Shown here: positions 59,941 to 64,000 of the stretch, in pieces
How positions within the stretch are numbered: the first letter of the stretch is position 1
How the letters are laid out: every line of letters begins with the position of its first letter
DNA from: Streptomyces sp. NBC_01478
Lineage (GTDB): Bacteria; Actinomycetota; Actinomycetes; Streptomycetales; Streptomycetaceae
DNA: 64,000 nt
Direction of reading: 5' to 3'
NCBI RefSeq assembly: GCF_036227225.1
Contig: NZ_CP109444.1
Location: 4,631,501-4,695,500, forward strand
Translations under genes and position numbers: made by a program
The notes under the pieces: generated by a model
What the model was told of the DNA's origin: nothing
The model's input: only the letters and a program-made list of their open reading frames with translations
The model's database searches: none

Positions 59941-61233
59941 ATGCTGACGACCCGAACGCAAGCGATGACAGCCGCGGCGATCATGACAGGAGCCCTGCTC
60001 CTCTCCTCCTGCGGCAGCTCGGACAGCGGTACCTCAGACAGCAAAACCCTGAAGCTCTGGCACTACGAGGGCCCCGACAGCGCGATGGGCGTGGCCTGGA
60101 ACGCGGCCATCAAGGAGTTCGAGGCCCAACACCCGGGCGTCAAGGTGAAGTTCGAGGAGAAGGGCTTCGAGCAGATCCAGAAGACCGCCCCGATGGTCCT
60201 CAACTCCTCCGACGCCCCGGACATCATGGAGTACAACAAGGGCAACGCGACGGCCGGCCTGCTCTCCAAACAAGGCCTGCTCACCGACCTCACCGCCGAG
60301 GCGACGAAGCGCGGCTGGGACAAGAAGATCCCCGCGAGCGTCGGCACCACGGACATGTACGACACCAACGGAGTGATGGGCTCCGGCAAGTGGTACGGCG
60401 TCACCGACTACGGCGAGTACACGATGGTCTACTACAACAAGGCCCTCTTCCAGAAGTACAAGATCGCCGAGCCGAAGACGTTCGACGAACTGACCGCCGC
60501 CATGGCCCAGTTCGCGGCGAAGGGCATCACCCCTCTCGCCAACGCGGGCGCCGAGTACCCGGCCCAGCAGTACCTCTACCAACTCGCCCTGTCGAAGGCC
60601 GACCGCGCCTGGGTCGACAAGTACGAGCTGTACAAGGGCAAGACGGACTTCCACGACGCGGCCTGGACGTACGCGGCGACGACCTTCGCCGACTGGGTGA
60701 AGAAGGGCTACATCGCCAAGACCTCCAGTTCGACCAAGGCCGAGGACGCCGGCGTCTCCTGGATCCAGGGCAAGGCACCGATCCTGTTCTCCGGCAGTTG
60801 GTGGTACGGCCGCTTCCAGACGGAGGCCAAGTTCGACTGGGACACGACCCTGTGGCCCGGTTCGAACCTCACCCTCGGCTCCGGCGGCAACATCTGGGTC
60901 GTTCCCAAGGGCGCCAAGAACAAGCAACTCGCCTACGACTTCATCGACATCACCCTGTCGAAGAAGATCCAGAACCTGATGGGCAACAAGGGTGGCATCC
61001 CGGTCGCGGCCGACACCTCCGCGATCACGGACCCCAAGTCCAAGGAGCTCATCGCCAACTTCAACACCCTTTCGGCCCGCGACGGCCTCGCCTTCTACCC
61101 GGACTGGCCGGTCCCCGGCTTCTACGACGTCCTCGTCTCCGAGACCCAGAAGCTGATCACGAACAGTGAGAAACCGGACGCCTATCTCAGCAACCTGCAG
61201 AAGGCGTACGACAAGGGCGTTCCGTCGACATGA
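59941..61233 (+). CDS. CUT1 sugar ABC transporter substrate-binding lipoprotein (430 aa)
   Basis: Lipoprotein signal with lipobox LLSSC (Cys at about 24). Mature family-1 solute-binding protein: KLWHYEGPDSAMGVAWNAA, APDIMEYNKGNA, WYGVTDYGEYTMVYYNKALF. ATG at 59941 follows GGAGGC. The downstream alpha-xylosidase suggests alpha-xylosides such as isoprimeverose as the substrate. First gene of the operon. Confidence 0.92.
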   Translation: MLTTRTQAMTAAAIMTGALLLSSCGSSDSGTSDSKTLKLWHYEGPDSAMGVAWNAAIKEFEAQHPGVKVKFEEKGFEQIQKTAPMVLNSSDAPDIMEYNKGNATAGLLSKQGLLTDLTAEATKRGWDKKIPASVGTTDMYDTNGVMGSGKWYGVTDYGEYTMVYYNKALFQKYKIAEPKTFDELTAAMAQFAAKGITPLANAGAEYPAQQYLYQLALSKADRAWVDKYELYKGKTDFHDAAWTYAATTFADWVKKGYIAKTSSSTKAEDAGVSWIQGKAPILFSGSWWYGRFQTEAKFDWDTTLWPGSNLTLGSGGNIWVVPKGAKNKQLAYDFIDITLSKKIQNLMGNKGGIPVAADTSAITDPKSKELIANFNTLSARDGLAFYPDWPVPGFYDVLVSETQKLITNSEKPDAYLSNLQKAYDKGVPST

Positions 61234-62189
61234 CGGTCACCGTCGAGAAGGACGGCCGGGTGCTCGACAAGCGTCACACCGTGAGGCACCCGGCCCGTCG
61301 CCCGCGCAACTCGTACGCCCTGTTCCTGCTCCCCGGTGCCCTCGCCGCCCTCACCGTGATCGTCGTCCCCTTCCTGATGAACACGGCCGTCAGCTTCACG
61401 AGTTGGCAGGGCGTCGGCGACCCCAAGTGGACCGGGCTCGCCAACTACCGTGACCTGCTGGACGATGCGGAGTTCTGGGCGTCCTTCCGGCACAGCCTGT
61501 TCATGGTCGTGGCGATGGCGGCCGTACCGACAGTGATCGGACTGGTCCTCGCCGCCGCCCTGTTCGACTACATCGCCAAACACTTCGGCAGCCGTGTCGC
61601 GACCGTCCTCCGCGCCTGCTTCTACCTCCCCCAGGTGCTGCCGATCGCGGTCGCCGGCATCGTCTGGAGCTGGATCCTCGCCCCCGACAACGGCTCCCTC
61701 AACACCCTCTTGAAAGCAGTGGGGTTGGGCTCCTGGCAACAGGACTGGCTCGGCGACCCCGACCTCGCGCTCTACAGCGTCATGGGCGTCATGGTCTGGG
61801 TCCAACTCGGCTTCCCGCTCGTGGTGTTCATGGCCGGACTGCAACGCGTCGACCCCCAGCTCTACGAGGCCGCCGAACTCGACGGCGCCGGCTGGTGGCG
61901 CCGCTTCTGGCACATCACGCTGCCGCAGATCCGCCCCGAGATCTACGTCGTCCTCACCTGGTGCACGATCGCCGCGCTCAAGGTGTTCGGCGCGGTGTAC
62001 GTCCTGACGAAGGGCGGCCCGGGCGGCGCGACCGACGTCCCGTCCTACTTCTCCTTCACCACGTTCTTCGAGAAGACCCAGGTCGGCTACGGAGCCGCGA
62101 TATCAACGGTGTTGACGCTGATCATCCTGGTGCTCTCCCTCGCCTTCCTGAAACTCCAGACCCGCGCGGAGGAAGGTGATCGGGCATGA
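61230..62189 (+). CDS. CUT1 sugar ABC transporter permease, MalF-like (319 aa)
   Basis: Six-helix permease with EAA loop EAAELDGAGWWRRFWHITLPQ. ATG overlaps the binding-protein stop in ATGA, and its stop overlaps the next ATG the same way. Basic cytoplasmic N-terminus of about 30 residues. Partner of the 62186 permease; no ATPase gene is seen, so a shared MsiK-type ATPase is expected. Confidence 0.92.
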   Translation: MTVTVEKDGRVLDKRHTVRHPARRPRNSYALFLLPGALAALTVIVVPFLMNTAVSFTSWQGVGDPKWTGLANYRDLLDDAEFWASFRHSLFMVVAMAAVPTVIGLVLAAALFDYIAKHFGSRVATVLRACFYLPQVLPIAVAGIVWSWILAPDNGSLNTLLKAVGLGSWQQDWLGDPDLALYSVMGVMVWVQLGFPLVVFMAGLQRVDPQLYEAAELDGAGWWRRFWHITLPQIRPEIYVVLTWCTIAALKVFGAVYVLTKGGPGGATDVPSYFSFTTFFEKTQVGYGAAISTVLTLIILVLSLAFLKLQTRAEEGDRA

Positions 62190-63010
62190 CGACCGCCCTG
62201 CGCCGCTACCCCGTACTGATCGCCCTGTGCATCGCCGCCCTCTTCATGGTCGTCCCGTTCCTGATCGTCCTGGTCAACGCCGTGAAGTCACCGGCCGAGT
62301 ACTCCGAACACGGCCCGCTCAGCCTCCCCCAGGGCCTCTACCTGGACGGACTCAAGGACTTCTGGCAGCGCGTCGACTACGGCCAGAAGCTCTTCAACTC
62401 GGCCCTGATCAGCGGCTCGGTGGCTTTCCTCGCCGCCGCCCTCTCCGTCCTCAACGCCTACGCGATCGGCATCGGCCGTATCAAGGGCCGCACATGGGTC
62501 CTGGCCTTCTTCGTCCTCGCCAACATGCTGCCGCAGGAGGCGCTGGTCTACCCGATCTACTACCTGAGCAAGCAAGTCGGCCTGTACGACACGAGGTTGA
62601 GCGTCATCATCGTCTTCACGGTGATCCAGGCGGCGTTCGGCACGTATCTCCTCTCCTCCGTACTGAGCCAGTTCCCCCGCGAGATCCTCGAGGCCGCCCG
62701 GATCGACGGCGCGAACAAGTGGCAGGTGCTGTGGCGGATCGTGGTCCCGGTCAGCCGCCCCACGATCGGTGTCCTGCTGGTCTTCTTCTTCATCTGGACC
62801 TGGAACGAGTTCCTGCTCCCGCTGGTCATGCTGATCTCCAACGACAACCAGACCGTGTCGGTGGCCCTCGGCGTCCTCCAGGGCCAGCGCCTGATGGACG
62901 CCACGATGACCAACGCGGCTGCCCTGCTGGGTGTGTTGCCCGCCATCGTCTTCTTCCTCGTCTTCCAGCGGACCCTCACGCGCGGCATCGCCGTGGGTGC
63001 CGTCAAGTAG
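62186..63010 (+). CDS. CUT1 sugar ABC transporter permease, MalG-like (274 aa)
   Basis: Six-helix permease with EAA loop EAARIDGANKWQVLWRIVVPV. ATG at 62186 overlaps the previous stop. Followed 15 bases later by the GH31 gene. Confidence 0.92.
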   Translation: MTTALRRYPVLIALCIAALFMVVPFLIVLVNAVKSPAEYSEHGPLSLPQGLYLDGLKDFWQRVDYGQKLFNSALISGSVAFLAAALSVLNAYAIGIGRIKGRTWVLAFFVLANMLPQEALVYPIYYLSKQVGLYDTRLSVIIVFTVIQAAFGTYLLSSVLSQFPREILEAARIDGANKWQVLWRIVVPVSRPTIGVLLVFFFIWTWNEFLLPLVMLISNDNQTVSVALGVLQGQRLMDATMTNAAALLGVLPAIVFFLVFQRTLTRGIAVGAVK

Positions 63011-63025
63011 TAAGGGGACCCCCAC

Positions 63026-64000
63026 ATGAAGTTCACCGACGGCTACTGGCTGATGCGCGAGGGCGTCACCGCCGCCCACCCGGTCGAGGTCCTCGATGTC
63101 ACCGCCCCGGACGGCGCGCTGGAGATCCACGCCCCGACGATGCCGATCCGCCACCGCGGCGACCTGCTGAAGGGACCGGTCGTGACGATCAGCGCCCACG
63201 CCCCGTTGCCCGACGTCATCGGCGTCACCTTCACCCACTTCGAGGGCGAACAGCCGCGCGGCCCCCAATTCGACGTCCAGAAGGAGGAGTTCGCGGTTCA
63301 TACCTCCTACGACGACGAGCACGCGACCCTCACCTCCGGCGCCCTGTCGGTGAAAGTGGCCCGCACCGGCCCCTGGCACGTCGACTTCCTCGCCCACGGC
63401 CGCGTCCTCACCAGCAGCGGCCCCAAGGGCATGGGCATCATGCGGGACGCGACCGGCGCCCACTATCTGCGCGAGCAGCTCGGGCTCCAAGTGGGCACGT
63501 CCGTCTACGGACTCGGCGAACGCTTCGGCCCGCTCGTCAAGAACGGCCAGGTCGTCGACATGTGGAACGCCGACGGCGGCACCGCCACCGAACAGGCCTA
63601 CAAGAACATCCCCTTCTACCTGACCGACGCCGGCTACGGCGTCTTCGTCGACCACCCCGGAAAGGTCTCCTTCGAGGTCGGTTCGGAGGCGGTCTCCCGG
63701 GTCCAGTTCAGCGTGGAGAGCCAGCAGTTGACGTACTACGTCATCTACGGCCCGACGCCCAAGGACATCCTCCGCAAGTACTCCGCCCTCACCGGCCGCC
63801 CGGCCCTCCCGCCCGCCTGGTCGTTCGGCCTGTGGCTGTCGACGTCCTTCACCACCTCCTACGACGAGGAGACGGTGACGTCGTTCATCGAGGGCATGCG
63901 GGAGCGTGAACTCCCGCTCTCCGTCTTCCACTTCGACTGTTTCTGGATGCGCGAGTTCAACTGGTGCGACTTCCAGTGGGACCCGAGGGTCTTCCCCGAC
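63026..64000 (+). CDS. Alpha-xylosidase, GH31 (YicI-like), 3' end outside window
   Basis: The first 325 residues of a GH31 enzyme: MKFTDGYWLMREGV is the usual start, the N-terminal beta domain runs to about 245, then the barrel begins (ALPPAWSFGLWLSTSF). FHFDCFWMREFNWCDFQWDP matches YicI-type alpha-xylosidases, where Cys and Trp shape a xylose-specific pocket, unlike alpha-glucosidases. Catalytic Asp residues lie beyond the edge. No signal peptide; it acts on imported alpha-xylosides. AAGGGGA before the ATG. Confidence 0.92.
   Translation, partial: MKFTDGYWLMREGVTAAHPVEVLDVTAPDGALEIHAPTMPIRHRGDLLKGPVVTISAHAPLPDVIGVTFTHFEGEQPRGPQFDVQKEEFAVHTSYDDEHATLTSGALSVKVARTGPWHVDFLAHGRVLTSSGPKGMGIMRDATGAHYLREQLGLQVGTSVYGLGERFGPLVKNGQVVDMWNADGGTATEQAYKNIPFYLTDAGYGVFVDHPGKVSFEVGSEAVSRVQFSVESQQLTYYVIYGPTPKDILRKYSALTGRPALPPAWSFGLWLSTSFTTSYDEETVTSFIEGMRERELPLSVFHFDCFWMREFNWCDFQWDPRVFPD

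Overview
The window is chromosomal DNA of a Streptomyces species. The evidence is the very high GC content, GTG/TTG starts, an SsgA-like sporulation protein, a MatAB-type aggregation locus, a NnaR-type HemD/OmpR hybrid next to narK, and an ECF sigma/anti-sigma pair beside a HelD helicase. From memory, the gene order largely parallels the S. coelicolor SCO2920-SCO2965 region. That comparison was not computed here.

Layout. 1-11.2 kb: the 5' part of a secreted M6 metalloprotease, a small membrane protein, two RDD membrane proteins, ssgG, a GlcD-like FAD oxidase, a membrane-anchored TPR protein, a three-gene (split beta) cobalt-type nitrile hydratase, and hppD. 11.3-15.5 kb: an Lrp/AsnC regulator leading into a four-gene glycine betaine/choline-type ABC transporter. 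15.5-21.7 kb: an ArsR-like regulator with a palindromic, apparently leaderless promoter, a Lon-domain protease, an IclR regulator, a DEAD/DEAH helicase and an MFS exporter. 21.9 kb: tRNA-Cys(GCA). 22-27 kb: mixed small genes (APH-like kinase, ABM monooxygenase, DUF4328, SUKH-4, P-loop kinase). 27-31.9 kb: a three-gene xanthine-dehydrogenase-family molybdenum hydroxylase operon with two oddities: no catalytic Glu in the usual place, and a long disordered extension on the Fe-S subunit. 32-37 kb: a CUT1 sugar ABC transporter with a cytoplasmic GH20 hexosaminidase.

37-48 kb is housekeeping: DUF3039, YqgE, murA (with a duplicated 3' end), the histone-like HU gene, NAD malic enzyme, HelD, a sigU-like ECF sigma factor with its anti-sigma factor, and a CGNR regulator. 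47.3-50 kb: nnaR and narK for nitrate assimilation. 50-52.6 kb: a PQQ-propeller protein and a MerR/NADP-reductase pair. 52.6-57.3 kb: a mat-type exopolysaccharide operon (matA, matB, acyltransferase). 57.5-59.7 kb: a LysR regulator divergent from an MFS exporter. 59.9 kb to the end: an alpha-xyloside uptake and hydrolysis operon (ABC transporter plus a GH31 alpha-xylosidase cut by the window edge), with a LacI-type operator in front.

Most intergenic spaces hold strong GC-rich hairpins acting as terminators. No CRISPR array, insertion sequence, prophage or rRNA is visible. Candidates for a second look are the hppD-linked split nitrile hydratase, the Glu-less molybdenum hydroxylase, the murA 3'-end duplication scar, the leaderless ArsR autoregulatory promoter, and a dispersed repeat captured into a permease N-terminus.
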